64,000 nt of DNA, taken from positions 1,264,529 through 1,328,528 of the forward strand of contig RPFO01000015.1 in the NCBI GenBank assembly GCA_009746045.1, read 5' to 3'. Source of the stretch: Mesostigma viride. Its lineage: Eukaryota > Streptophyta > Mesostigmatophyceae > Mesostigmatales > Mesostigmataceae. Position numbers and translations under genes: made by a program. Under the pieces are notes generated by a model. That model made no database searches. It had not been told where the DNA came from and was given only the letters and a program-made list of their open reading frames with translations. Below, one piece after another: positions 1 to 11,883 of the stretch (its first letter is position 1; each line of letters opens with the position of its first letter).

Positions 1-584
1 TTGTTCTAAGGACCTGGTCGTGGACGTTAACGAGAAGCGTCTCGAGCTAGCCAACACGATCAGAGACAGGGAGATTCGGTTCAACTAGAACGCGCTGTGG
101 AGAGTGTGACAGTAACATAGGCAAAGGTCGATCACAAGTCCAAGCAGGGCCTCTCCACTCATGTGACGCGGGAAGCGAAGCGGGAAGAGTACGTGCAATG
201 GTGACATTATGGGAACTGTATGATGGTTTTTTGTTACAATGACCAGTTGTGCAATTGCACTTATGCGCGGGAGAAATCGGGCATTTTTCGCTTGTTGCAT
301 GGGAACAATTTTCTTTGTTGCCTGCAATCTTTGGTGCATCGTGCAGGGAGGCGAGACGCAAGCTGAGGGAACGTGGGCCCAAGGTGCTAAAGAATTTCAC
401 AGTGCACATTTTCTGGAGGACGTCGCCATCTCACTCCTGGAGAACTAGGCATCATCGCAGCATTCCACTTTGCCGATGGGTGAAACGAACGTAAATCGTA
501 GAAGAAGGGCAACTAGAGCAGCACAAGCATGCCCACGTGTTGATGGACATTCAAGATACATCAGCCTGAGCATTTAAGACGACA
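1..584. other. No gene recognised
   Basis: Short overlapping ORFs occur on both strands but none has a recognisable domain, a good splice border or a partner elsewhere in the window. The remaining DAW1 exons would be expected to the left of this edge on the minus strand, so this stretch is probably intron or downstream sequence of that gene. Confidence 0.4.
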
Positions 585-1622
585 TTGACAGCAGCCCTTG
601 GCTATAAGGAACCTATAGATGAAGCAGGAAAATATGACAAGGTGAGGCCGACGATTGTTGCCCGGCAGGTGAAGCCCCGTGACATGATCAACTATTCTGG
701 CATGATAGCACACCTGCTGAAGCCCAGTGACATGATCAACTATTCTGGCATGATAGCACACCTGCTGAAGCCCAGTGACATGATCAACTATTCTGGCATG
801 ATAGCACACCTGCTGAAGCCCAGTGACATGATCAACTATTCTGGCATGATAGCACACCTGCTGAAGCCCAGTGACATGATCAACTATTCTGGCATGATAG
901 CACACCTGCTGAAGCCCAGTGACATGATCAACTATTCTGGCATGATAGCACACCTGCTGAAGCCCAGTGACATGATCAACTATTCTGGCATGATAGCACA
1001 CCTGCTGAAGCCCAGTGACATGATCAACTATTCTGGCATGATAGCACACCTGCTGAAGCCAGAGAAGGAAACGGGATTCGAGATTATGTACGAGAATGGG
1101 ATTGCTGAAGAAAACAAGGAGGGCAGGATGGAATATTTGTTGCATCGATCTCCCACCCTCTAGGGCAGATTGTGTCTGAATGCCTATAACTTGCTAGAGC
1201 GGGCAGCAGTGTACTGGTTCAAGCATCACAACATCATTAGTTTGAGGCCCAGCCGCATCAAGACGCTTGCCCACATGTTTAAAACAGGGCGGTACTCACT
1301 AGATGCCAAGTTTCTGGTGGGCAGGGGCCTCGACTATCCGCGCACGCAAGCTGCCTTTGAGACTATGATGGTGGAACCCAGGCTCGGAGAGCATTCATTA
1401 TCTGCGATTGCGCGTGGCTTGGAAAGGGCACTATTCAATCCACGCGAACGCTACTTTGAATCAGATGAGCTAGACGCAGTTTTTCCAGACGCCCGGGCAG
1501 CTCGACGACAGGCACGCGCGACACGCGACACGGCCAAGGGAAATGCCCACTTCGACATAGATGCCATAATTGAAGAGGTACGCAAGCCACCCCATACGGA
1601 AGCAGAATTAACAGGCCATTAG
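585..1622 (+). pseudogene. Unknown repeat-containing ORF family, copy 1 (one in-frame stop)
   Basis: Two ORFs (585-1163 and 1170-1622) lie in the same frame and are separated by one TAG at 1161-1163. The first begins with unique sequence, then eight 16-residue repeats (KPSDMINYSGMIAHLL), then a short tail. The second is a compact region containing the run GRGLDYPRTQAAFE. A diverged copy at 29968-30340 matches on both sides of the TAG (GF[ED]I[ML]YE upstream; YWF.HH, IKTL.HM.KTG and GRGLDYPR downstream). The two parts therefore belong to one ancestral protein and the TAG is likely a disabling mutation or a skipped stop. I do not recognise the family and assign no function. The ORF sits antisense within the DAW1 locus, consistent with a transposed sequence rather than a host gene. 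Confidence 0.5.
671..1054. repeat. 48-bp tandem repeat, 8 units
   Basis: Eight head-to-tail 48-bp units run without spacers. Units 2-8 read as identical and unit 1 differs by one base (CGTGAC for AGTGAC). The unit length is a multiple of three, so the plus-strand ORF stays open as a 16-residue repeat; the minus strand is also open. The near-perfect identity points to recent expansion or gene conversion. The diverged relative near 29968 lacks the array. Confidence 0.95.
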
Positions 1623-1789
1623 CTGCTGGACAAGATCCTAAATGACCATGCTACGTGACCCCAGCCAACAGGCAGCCTACTCCAGCAGGGTAGACTAGAC
1701 ATAATGTGCTGGCCTCATGCAGGGCGTACACGTAACCGGTTGCCTCTTGCCAGCTGCTAGACGTAACAGGCCCGTGCAGGATAACGTAC

Positions 1790-3334
1790 CACATTCTTGT
1801 GGCCTTCCAACGTTTGAATCTCCTCCCCTGTGAAGGTGTTCCACACCTGTTGTGGGGGGAACATGTGTGGGCCAGAAAAGGCGGCGGGCCAGCATACCGA
1901 ATGAGCCAGGCGAGAGCCCAGTGCTGCAACAAGCCATGCCACCCAGTAGTAGAATGTCAAAAACCAGGCCACAGCAGGCGAGAAGTGCCACATTGGGATC
2001 GGGAACGACATGGTCACAGGCCACAGTGGTGCCCTGCTGCAGCGCAGATATAACACGGGCGTATAACAAGGGGCCAGCGGATCTAAAGGAAGACGCCTGC
2101 ACGACCAGATGAGGGTTTCCTACCTATGGTGAGAATGTGGTGTGGGCAACCAGGGGAAAAAGGTAAACCTTGTACAAATGCTTTATCTTGATGAATTATA
2201 AGGGCTTGTGTTTTGCAATATGGGGGTCACGCGGGTGGGTGGCAGGGGCAGGTTCCTGCATGACCGCACACAGGGATTCCCGCGGCCGGGGCAGCATAGT
2301 GCTAAGCTGTTGGTCTACACCCGGTATCTAGCCATCAAGACCAGCCACAGGGGCGCTGACCATAACCTTACCACAAAAAAACTCAACTCTGTCCAAATAC
2401 CAGCTGTGCGCCTGCTATTCCTGTAATTCGTGCAGTCAAGTCTCTGTGACCATAAGCGCCCATACAGCCTGGTCCAGAGCTTCGCATGACACAGCCAGTG
2501 CCATGGAAATGCCCAGCATTTTCCACATCCAGCAGCTGCCTCACTGGGACCGCAATGAGACCTTCCACAGCAGCTTCATGGCCGGATGGTGGAAGTTGCA
2601 GGGTACTATATGGCGGGCGCTCCTAGGTGCATGTCTGACAGGGACTGAGTCTGGTTATGTGTACAACCTCGCAGCAACCATCAACTGAACAGCAGCTGAC
2701 AAGCCTTTCTGCCGATCTCTTCCCCATCAGCATGGCCACCCACCTTGCAGGTGCGGTCGTAGCTGCCCGTGATGAAGCGGTCGCCCGACTTGTTGAATGC
2801 GCAGTTGGTCAGCGGCAGGATGTGCGCGCGCAGGACCTGGGGGTGACGCGCAAAGAGGGGATGACCCGTAAAAATAAGTCTTGCGTAACCAAAAAAAAAA
2901 AAAAAAACGGGGCAGGGTGTGAGCGCGCAGGACCTGGGGAAGAAGGGCAGCATTATAAGAATGGTAAATAAGCAACAGATGGGGGCTGCCCATGAAATAC
3001 ATCTAATAAGCTTTGTAACTCTGCAAAAGATGGTGCTGCCCTTTTGAAAAAGATGTGTGAATACGCAACCCATGGTGGCTACCCTTGAATATATTTCATA
3101 AGCTACTATTATGAAAATAATCAACAGATGGGGGCCATGTGGTGCCCCAGGGAGAATGTGCAGAAGGGAGGGCGTGGGGCGAGGAAGAAGAGGGGGGGGG
3201 GGGGAGGGCGGGCAGGCAGGCAGGAAGGAGGGATGAAGGGACGCGCGGGGGGGGTGGGGTGGGGTGTGAGAGAGACAGAGAGACAGAGAGACACACACAC
3301 ACAGAGGGAGAGGGAGAGAGAGAGAGAGGGGGGG

Positions 3335-3420
<86 letters not shown>

Positions 3421-5235
3421 TTAACAATGGCTGCATGCCCACCTCAAACAGCTTGTCTACAGAACAAGTTTTCCGCAATCGCACATGCCCGTGGCGCCCC
3501 GCCCACCTTATCCTCGTTAGCTAAACGCCCACCTTAAAGAGCGTGAAGTCGGTGTGGAAGTTGTTCTGCATCTTGTCGATCAGCTTGTAGATCATCTTGC
3601 GCAGCGCCGACCGCCGCGCCTCGGTGATCATCGGCTCCTGGCGCAGGATCTGGGTGAGTAGCACCTGAGGTCGCACCGGCAGGGGTGAGTGCCAAGAGGA
3701 AAAGGGATGAGTAATGAAAGGGTGCAAAGGGTGGGCAAGAGGACAAGGGGCCAAAGAGAGAGGGGCGGCGGTGAGTGTCAGTGGAGACCAACCAGCAGGA
3801 GATGGGGGCAGTAGGAGATGGGGCAGAACGGAGAACAGATAGCAGGAAACAAGAAAAGCAGGCCCACCCTTGTCGGCATTATGCATGGTGGCTATATTTG
3901 GAGCAGAAGCAGACACAAATGGGGGGCAGAAAAAAAGGTGGAAGTGGTGGTGATGGGTGGCGAGGCGGCCTTGCGGGAGAGCAACTGCCAGAAAAACGTG
4001 AATACTATCATTCTTTCACTCTAGGTTACGCATAACACACGTGAGGTGTCAGGAGCCTCCTGCAAGGTTTGGCTATGGTGATCCTAGTCCCCAGTATTGG
4101 GGCGGGTTGGAAGCAGCAGGCGAGGCTGCGCGAAGCTGGGGTAAACAGGTGAGGGTGGCATGACCAAACGGCACTCCCAGTCTGTTCTCATTGCCAAGCT
4201 CCGATGTGCATAACTGTGTGATATGGTTTTACCAGGAAAGGACCTGCTGCCAATATAGCATTTGAAAAGCAGGTTCCATCAATTTCAGTGAACATCTGAA
4301 TTCCTCACCTTCTTGTAGCAGGTAGGCACACAAGCTCAGCCCATCCAGTGGTGCACACGACACGATTGGGACATAGTTGGGCTGCACATCCATGTAAACC
4401 AAAAGGCAATAACTATCGGATCATTATCTCTTTGTGTCCTCCTATCATAGACAGCGCACACTATTGCACCCCACTCTTCCCACGCCTGTCTACCATGACA
4501 AGGCAATGCCACTCCTTACAAACAAGAACAAAAGTGGCATTGCCTTAGTCAGCGCGACTTCTATGGACCAAAAAGTAGTAACTAGGTGCACATGAGGATT
4601 GGCATGCACCAGGTGCAAACTGTTATAATACAAACTCATTCTAGTTTCAACAGAAATGCAGCACTAATAGGTTTTGCATTTTGCTCCTGGAGGTGGTATG
4701 CCTCAGTCGCAAATGGTGACAGCTATACATGGTAAATCCAGCGCACATGCCGGTCTAACTGCCAGCATCATGCTTCATTGGGACGGCACACGTGCAGGCA
4801 AAAAAGCAGCTGGCTTGGTTTGTTGCAGGCATCCCGCAGGCAAAGTGTTCCCCAAAGTGATGCCGCCTGCAACCCAGGCTAATTATCTGACCATAGTAAA
4901 CTTCCCCCACAGAGACACCAAGCAAACAGACAACGAGCATTGTTTCTGAGCTTATAGCCAAAATGACTGCGATGGAAAGGCGCAAATGCGCACATGGTAA
5001 AACATTTGAAGGGAGACAAAGCATATAGTGTTCGTTATGCTTGCCGATCAATGTTCCACGGTGGTGTAGGAATGCCCTGCATCTGACATGAAACAGCTAT
5101 ACAAAGTACCTCCACATCGGTGTCAGGGGCGAGGTTGAGCAAATCAACACTTTTTTGCTTGATCTGCTCATCTTGCTCGTACTCCAGAATAATGCCGGGA
5201 GGGTAGTATCGCAGCAAAAACTTTTTTAACTTCAT
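1790..5235 (-). CDS. DAW1: ODA16/DAW1-type WD-repeat dynein assembly/transport factor, 5' part (4 exons)
   Basis: Four minus-strand exons join in phase 0: 5235-5110 (start codon at 5235; [20 protein letters not shown]), 3664-3533 (ends FTLFK), 2836-2744 ([20 protein letters not shown], then SYDRTCK) and 1846-1790 ([13 protein letters not shown]). All introns start GT and end AG, and the next donor is GTACGT at 1789. The order and motifs match the N-terminal region and first WD repeat of DAW1/ODA16, which links outer-arm dynein to intraflagellar transport. About 136 residues are present; roughly 280 more, the remaining WD repeats, are expected but not visible. They must lie left of position 1 or the gene is truncated. 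The intron between exons 2 and 3 carries a GA/CT microsatellite and a 16-base A run. The exons show no frameshift, so this looks like a living host gene and implies cilia. Confidence 0.85.
3336..3417. repeat. (GA)n microsatellite in DAW1 intron
   Basis: About 40 uninterrupted GA dinucleotides follow a purine-rich stretch from about 3180 (G runs, GGCA repeats, GACA repeats). On the DAW1 sense strand it reads as a long CT polypyrimidine tract. It generates spurious Ser-Leu and Arg-Glu ORFs on both strands. Confidence 0.95.
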
Positions 5236-6932
5236 GGCTGCGATCGTAGACCAATCGATGCTGAGCCCCTTCTGCCAGGGGAAACAGAAGGGCCGCAAAA
5301 GAACCCGTTGTACATGGAAACGGTGGTTCTCAGAGAGAAGGACAGGATGTACCCTTCGTGAAGTTTCAAACCTACACGAAGGCACATAATCTAGGCGCTG
5401 AATCTACTTCCAGCGGGCAATGGGTCTAAGTAGCAGAGATGCAAGTAGAGATGTGGGCGCTGGCAGTACATGAAAACTTGCTACGCACAACTACAAATCC
5501 TACCCATCACCCTATCCTACCGTTTCTTTGTCTATGCCTACATAATTATATCAACATCCGCCACTGCTACAGATGACTCCCAAACATGAGACATTTTTTT
5601 TTCCGTGCACTAGCAGCCAAGTGTGCCGTCGACATGTAACACCTATGCCAAATAACATACACCTTGCCGCATTAATTATTATTTGCTAAGGATGCACATT
5701 AAACCAACCTGTCGTTCTCAAAGGGTCAACTCCACCCCAGCTACTCCGAGGAACCACTCAAGGAGACCAACAAAAATTTGACTTTGTCAGGCATTTCTTG
5801 TATCTACTACGACGGTATGAGTTTTGATCACGCTTGCATCGTCATGCTGCTGAATGCCCCGCTACCAAAATAAAGCCCTGGTTCATGGCCCGTAACAAGC
5901 AACAGCTTACCCGGTTGGACCCTCGTTATGGCTGCCCAAGCTCAATGGGCATTATGGCAGGATCGTGCAGAAGGTTGGCATTCTTCTTTTGGCGCAGCGC
6001 CGCCTGATGTTCGGGGTTAGCTGTTGGATGGCTGAAATTCAAAGTTACTACAAGCACATGGTGTGTGTTACAAGTTACCACTTACCAGCCGAGACCTCTC
6101 GATCCATGAATCTTCCTCGACCATTCGCGACCGGGAAGATACCGCCAGATTCGTCGTAAAAAGGTGCGTCTAATAACGACAAGCCCAGCCCGCTCCAGCT
6201 TTTTCATGATCTACTGGGCCGTAATCAGGTATTCACCAGTATGCCTCATGGCGACATTACTCAGGTCCAATGGCTTCCCTGGTCTAATAACGCGCCCTAT
6301 TAGCCTTTCACCTGTCACCGCCACACGTGTGTGTGCCCACCTTCATTAGGATTCGCTGATACTCATTTCCCCTCTCACCTCTTTGGTACATAATTCAGGG
6401 CTAATAAAATATACCCATTTCCCCGAAAAGGTGCGTCTAACGAGCTCCCTCTTGCCCGCAACCTCTTAGGCTAGCCGCCATGCGGTCCATGTCGGTCACA
6501 GGTTGTCTTACGTGGGTACGTAAGCACCTGCAAACCACATTGTTCTCATGACGGCTAGCCCGGATTGCGGCCGGATTACGGGTAAAGTGCTGTTCGTGGG
6601 ACGGTACAAGCTATGGTCAGTGCCGCATACCCGGCAGGTGCTGGGTTTCCTGATTATGCAAATACCCCCCTACCGCAGGTGCGGACGACACACTTTAACC
6701 CCTGGTTACGGAATTACCATGCCGGCACTGGCGGTTTAGTGGAGGAACCACTAGCGCCTTCCCTGGCGATTCGACTTCGCCTAGAAACCCCCCTGAGATC
6801 CGCCGTCATTGCTAGACACGGCAAGGCAATGAGGCTTTACCCCATGGTCATCACCCATCAGCTCAGTTCCGGCACCCCACCAACACTCGACACTGACACT
6901 CTTCCTCGCTTGTGGTTTCTCTGCGTTTCTCC
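5236..6932. other. DAW1 upstream region and LINE 5' leader; no gene seen
   Basis: The first part is the presumed promoter/5' UTR side of DAW1 (an open frame continues upstream of its ATG, but homology starts at the ATG). From about 6425 the sequence probably becomes the 5' untranslated leader of the LINE whose ORF1 starts at 6933. The phrase AAGGTGCGTCTAA occurs at about 6161 and 6428. No domain-bearing ORF was found. Confidence 0.4.
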
Positions 6933-8600
6933 ATGGTTGACCCGCAGGCCCCGTACACTATGAGCCACAACGACCTGGTCCAGGGCAAGGTTCCCCCGTC
7001 GCCTGAACTGAAAGCTGCGCTTCAAGCGTCTACAGAGAAGATATTGGTCATCATCCTCCATGGCATGGATGCTTCGGTGTCTGACAGGAATGAGCTGAGG
7101 AAACTGATGGCCGATCGGGGCGGTATCATTGTGGGCGGGGTTAAATACCAACCCAATTTCCATGTGCGATTCCCATCCGCGGCAGATGCTGAGTCAGTTC
7201 TTAAAGCTTACGCCCACGGCAAGGGCAGCCCGTCCATCCTGGTGGGCCCCAAGGTCTTCCGGCTTCACAAGTACCAGCCCGAGTTCAGTGGTGCCGAATT
7301 CACCCTCACTCTGTCGCACTTACCGGCACAAACACGCGACATTGCGGTGATACCCATGCTTATCCGACCCTGGGGCACGCCGTCGAACCCGGCGCTCTAC
7401 GAGGAATCCGTCCAAGGCAAAGAATCACGGGCCGCAAAAGCAGAAATCAAGGTGAACTCCGCAGCCATGGGGTTCACACCCAACTTCGACCCGGCACGTG
7501 GGCTTACAGGAGACGGTCTAAACCTGATCTACGGCATGCCGGGCGGCTACTCGGAGGATAGGCCCCGCTGCATTCCGGACATAATCACGGTGCAAACTCA
7601 CGACAATACCGGCAAGATCGCCAGCAACCACAAGATCACCACGCAGATCGACATGGAGCGCCCGGTGTGCACCAGCTGCATGAGGAGCCGGGAACATGAG
7701 CCCAAGGAATGCCCGCACAGGTCCACGGCTAACAGGGCTAAGAAGGACCGCATGGCTCACGCCAACCTAGGCCCCACACCGCACCCAGATAATGCCAAGG
7801 ATCCCAACGGCAGCCGGAATATACATACAACCATGGGAGAGGATATCAACCGCTTCCTCTGGAACGGACTGGCCGACTGGAGGGTCTGTCACGACCTGGG
7901 TATGCCGGCGGGGGCAAGGATTGCCCTCAAGCTCCACCTTCTCATCACCCCAACCGGCGACGAGGACTCCATTTTCTGCCCGCTCAACGAGGCCAACGAA
8001 TCCTACCTGTACGGCTGGGAACCTCGTGGGTACAAAACAGAACGCCCACTCGACTTCTGGAACGACGCGCAGATGCACATTGACCGCCTGGCACTGAACC
8101 CACTGGTCACACTCAGCCCGGAAACCCCCACCCTGCACATGGCCTACGTTGAGAATGGGGGTCCCAGGCGGGGGATTGACCTAGTGAAGATCCTCCTCCC
8201 AGGCACATACCAGCCAGATGACACGGGCAAGCTACCGGAGGCGGCCGGGCGATGGCTACTAACGTCCAAGAAGCAACTTTTCGAGGGCAGCAGCACCCCC
8301 TGGCCACAGTACAGGCCTGTCAGCCGCAACTGGGACCAGCCCGCCGCGGACACCGAGCCACCGGGATCATCGCAGCACATTACCAACGCCGCCAACGGGG
8401 CAGAGCTCAGCCTACCGGAGGATCTTGAGGAGGGGGACGAGATCGGGGAACACATGGAAACGGAGGCGACGGGGCAAGGGACTAAGCGCGCCCGGCAGGC
8501 AGCCAACCGCGGCGACAACGGGATCACCCACAACACCGGCATGGACATACGTGGCGGCGCCGGACGCAACGGACGTGGCGGCCGCGCCAACCGTGACTAG
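6933..8600 (+). CDS. LINE ORF1 protein with RRM-like region and zinc knuckle
   Basis: A 555-residue intact ORF starts at the ATG in 6933. Residues ~35-125 look like a non-canonical RRM fold (ILVIILHGMD, later HVRFPSAADAESVLKAYA). Residues ~246-260 form a CX2CX5HX4C knuckle (CTSCMRSREHEPKEC), one residue longer than the usual retroviral spacing. The C-terminal third is rich in Gly, Arg and Asn (RGGAGRNGRGGR), as expected for an RNA-binding tail. Such proteins coat LINE RNA and accompany the ORF2 endonuclease/RT. An endonuclease fragment on the same strand at 12229 is the probable ORF2 partner. It could be another zinc-knuckle transposon protein, but the RRM plus CCHC order fits a LINE best. 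Confidence 0.65.
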   Translation: MVDPQAPYTMSHNDLVQGKVPPSPELKAALQASTEKILVIILHGMDASVSDRNELRKLMADRGGIIVGGVKYQPNFHVRFPSAADAESVLKAYAHGKGSPSILVGPKVFRLHKYQPEFSGAEFTLTLSHLPAQTRDIAVIPMLIRPWGTPSNPALYEESVQGKESRAAKAEIKVNSAAMGFTPNFDPARGLTGDGLNLIYGMPGGYSEDRPRCIPDIITVQTHDNTGKIASNHKITTQIDMERPVCTSCMRSREHEPKECPHRSTANRAKKDRMAHANLGPTPHPDNAKDPNGSRNIHTTMGEDINRFLWNGLADWRVCHDLGMPAGARIALKLHLLITPTGDEDSIFCPLNEANESYLYGWEPRGYKTERPLDFWNDAQMHIDRLALNPLVTLSPETPTLHMAYVENGGPRRGIDLVKILLPGTYQPDDTGKLPEAAGRWLLTSKKQLFEGSSTPWPQYRPVSRNWDQPAADTEPPGSSQHITNAANGAELSLPEDLEEGDEIGEHMETEATGQGTKRARQAANRGDNGITHNTGMDIRGGAGRNGRGGRANRD

Positions 8601-8662
8601 GTAAGACCTGCCTGATACGCCACTAACATGAGCCAACTCACCATAGTGTCCCAATGTCCAGG

Positions 8663-8686
8663 AAAAGGCCTCAATTGAGGCCTTTT
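8663..8686. repeat. 24-bp perfect palindrome, left copy
   Basis: The core GGCCTCAATTGAGGCC is flanked by AAAA and TTTT, making a perfect 24-bp palindrome 63 bp after the LINE ORF1 stop. Bases 8663-8683 recur exactly at 12193-12213, just before the LINE ORF2 fragment. Confidence 0.9.
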
Positions 8687-8739
8687 TTATATTGGGTGTT
8701 GCATGCAGCCAAACAACTTTTTTCCAAATATGAGCATAG

Positions 8740-9360
8740 GCCATGCATTATTATGATTGTTTTGGGGTTGCCAGCACTTAACATCAGTCATATAGCCCCA
8801 ATACCTATTTAATTATGATTTGACAAAACAGGGTGTCGCTGCGGTGGCACCATAAACACAGCATGACCATAGATGCAAGCAGAAAAAAGGCGGTAGTACT
8901 CAGTTCCCTCTGCCTCTTAGGTGTCTTTTGGACCTTTCGAGGTTTCCCCACAACACGGTAAGCATGGCATGACATGGCATGCTCCCCCAAGGGACGCCTC
9001 ATACACAATTGCACGGCCGGGGCTGTCGCGCAGCACTGCAGGCAGCAACAGCCTGCCATGGGTATTGCACGTAACCATGAGGAATCCAAAGCCTCTATTA
9101 CAAACACGCACAAGGATCATGCATTATAATGATAGGTGTGACCTTCCAAGCGCTTAGCTTCACTCACATAGCCCCAATATCTACGTTGTTACGGTATATT
9201 ATGACAGGGGTTTGCTGCCGCGGCAGCAGATGAACAGCACATGGCAAGATATACAAGCATAACTGGACACCATTTGCACTGTCTTCTAGACCTCTAGCTT
9301 GATTTTAAGCTTTGCAAGGGTTGCCTGAGACATGGCCAGCATGGCAGGACCTGCCATGCT
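8740..9360. repeat. Diverged tandem duplication, unit about 380 bp
   Basis: Sequence from about 8740 (CATGCATTATTATGATTG, then CATATAGCCCCAATA) recurs in order from about 9118 (CATGCATTATAATGATAG, then CACATAGCCCCAATA), followed in both by related GACAAAACAGGG/GACAGGGG and GCATGGCA/GCATGGCAGG segments. Many substitutions and indels indicate an old duplication. Confidence 0.6.
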
Positions 9361-11846
9361 TCTTATGGAAACTGGAAAGCAAACACGTCTACACAGTGGG
9401 GGCCAGCCGCAGAGCACTGCACGAAGTAAGATAGCCTGCCTTACGTCACCTCGGCATTAGGCGCCGATAGGCAGCTAAAAACTGGCGATATCACAAGCAA
9501 ATCGATGCCATTCCCTTTCTACCACCAGGACGCACTTACCTTTCACACCCCTCACACCCGGGATCACTAAGCACGCATATGCGTTGGCGCTGAACGTGGC
9601 TGCATCAGAAAAGCTGTTCAAGCTCGGCGTTTTCAAGTTGTCCGGAAGCGATGCAGCCCGCTAATCTCAAAGAGACAATCTGGCCGGACAGACGCTCCAT
9701 GCGTCGTCCATTGACGTATGAAAGCGGCTGCAGCGGCCTCACCAGCGCTGTTCGCATACTTGCGCTCCCATATCTGGGGGCGCGCGCGCGTTTATTGTCC
9801 GCAACCCAGTTTTTCCTAGCTAAAAACACCCCTTCCTCTACCTATGGATTCACGACAAAAGGCTCGAATATAACCAGCGCCCCTTTAGTCACGGCTGCCC
9901 AAACATCCCCCCCCGCCGTTCCGCTAGTCTCCTTCCCACCATATCGAAGCATCGTCCTGCATGCTGGCAGGCGCACTATCAACGCCATCTACGCCCCATC
10001 TGAACTTCACTAACCTGGCATTCAGCACACAAATAACGACCCCACGAATTTATAAACCGACTTTTGACACATTTAGCGGTCGGGCTAGCTTCAAGGATAA
10101 TTTATCTGCCCAACGCGCTCCATACTGTCCATGTTCCCAAGAAAAGTCCTTATTTTAGGACCAGTTTGAATTAAAAAATATATGTGCAAAGATCAAATTT
10201 TGACCCTGGCATTTTTACCACTGACAGATAACACACTTTTTGAATTTTGGACAAAAACCTGGGTTCAAATAATTACATTTAGTGCCTGAATGGACCCTGG
10301 CCCATGGCAGGCCTCAAACCGCGAATTTGGTCAAAATGAGAATTTAGGACCAATAGGACCAATTAGTGTCAACGCATGACCATGCTATCCACACGGTCCC
10401 TTGAGCATCTTACAAGCGCTAGGGGACCCTATGAGGCCTTGGGATGGCGGGGCAGCGTATAACAAGGCCATACCCTGCTGTGGCTGCCTCTATATATACG
10501 CGTGCTTAACGGTGTCACAGATGGTGCAGGTAATGCAATATACGGTTGCATGGTTGCTGAGGTTGCCCGGCTTGAACATGGCCCACCCCTTGCGGTAAAC
10601 TTTCTCTAAGCATATGCCAAACCTTCTTTGACATCACGGACATGCTGGCCACCACCCAGCGATGAAAAAACATTGCATTTGCATTGCAACTAACACATGA
10701 ATGCAGCCAAATCAAGTTACAGAACAACGTTGTGCTAACATGCAACGCTTTGTGAGCGAATTCAGGGTGCATGTAACACGTAAACCATATTGTATATACT
10801 GTCTGAGAACACCCTGAACGACTGCAGGCCATAGGACCATGGTTTATAACTAACACATGAGTAAAACTGCTCTTACGCATGTGTGTTTTAGCTGCAGCGG
10901 ACGACGAAGATAGAGACGTAAAAAATTGTATGACGTAAACCAACTATGTGTGACAGTTATGTGCACAGAGAGCGTCCCCTCTTTTTAGGCATAGCTTACT
11001 GACTCAAAACACCACGACAGCGTTGCCAGTTACACTCATGATCTAGGACAACCCGGCACTTACCTGCTACTTACGTCGCCTCATTCCAGATGGTTGCAAA
11101 AAAGTCGCTGAAATCCGCAGCGAGGTCAGCTTTCCGAGAGCTGAGCGCACCAAAGCTGGCCAACCGGTTCGACAATGATATAAACCACGCTTGTGCTGCG
11201 TTCTAGGTCCAAGAAATACCGAAAGTGAAGACCTACAAGGTGCGCTCGCTGCCCAGCCTGAACGTCCCTAAAACATGGTCGACAATGGAAATCGGGCAAG
11301 AATATCACGGCCCAGGCGCTCCCATGTCAAATACTCCGTTTATAAACTCCAGACTAATTAATCAAAATCGTCCACAAAAATTTCCTGGCTTGATTCGCAC
11401 CACCATTGCTAATACACTCACATGTTTGTGCCAAAATCGACCCTCCGCGAGCAGGCGATCTGCGACCCATTTGTGTTGTGCCGCTGTGCTACAGCGCTAC
11501 ACATAAAAACTTGCGCAGAAAATTTCACAGCCTTTAAGCATAACTAACGACCTTTCGTTTTTGCTACTGGGCGCCCGAAACGATAAACGCACGTGAAAAC
11601 GCCGGCCACGATTGTCAGGTCGCCATATCCACCTCAGATCATTCCCGCACCCACTTTTTCGCTCCAAAATCGGTTATATTTTTGGTCGAGGTACCTACTT
11701 TCCCGCCATTATACCCGGTACCCGGGTACGGAATCCGGGTACCATGTGCCGGTACCACGGGTCGGGTACATCATGCCGGGTACGGTCCACATGGGGTACG
11801 GTCCATATAGTGACCCCCCCCCCCGGTACCTCGGTTATAGTAAATT

Positions 11847-11883
11847 GGTCCTTAATTTAGGACAAAGTCCTAAATTAAGGACC
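11847..11883. repeat. Perfect hairpin, 17-bp stem, 3-nt loop
   Basis: GGTCCTTAATTTAGGAC is followed by AAA and its exact reverse complement. This could fold as a cruciform or an RNA hairpin. It may be the end or internal palindrome of an unidentified element. Confidence 0.9.

Noticed and set aside
671-1054. CRISPR-like array
   Set aside because: The repeats are contiguous with no unique spacers, keep a reading frame, and the window is eukaryotic.
561-1145. Minus-strand ORF with LQQVCYHARIVDHVTG repeats
   Set aside because: Mirror of the plus-strand repeat; the plus frame continues into sequence conserved in the second copy, so plus is the coding strand.
2681-3484. A 267-residue minus ORF and GA-rich plus ORFs
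   Set aside because: Microsatellite translation overlapping a DAW1 intron; only the exon 3 part (2836-2744) is real coding sequence.
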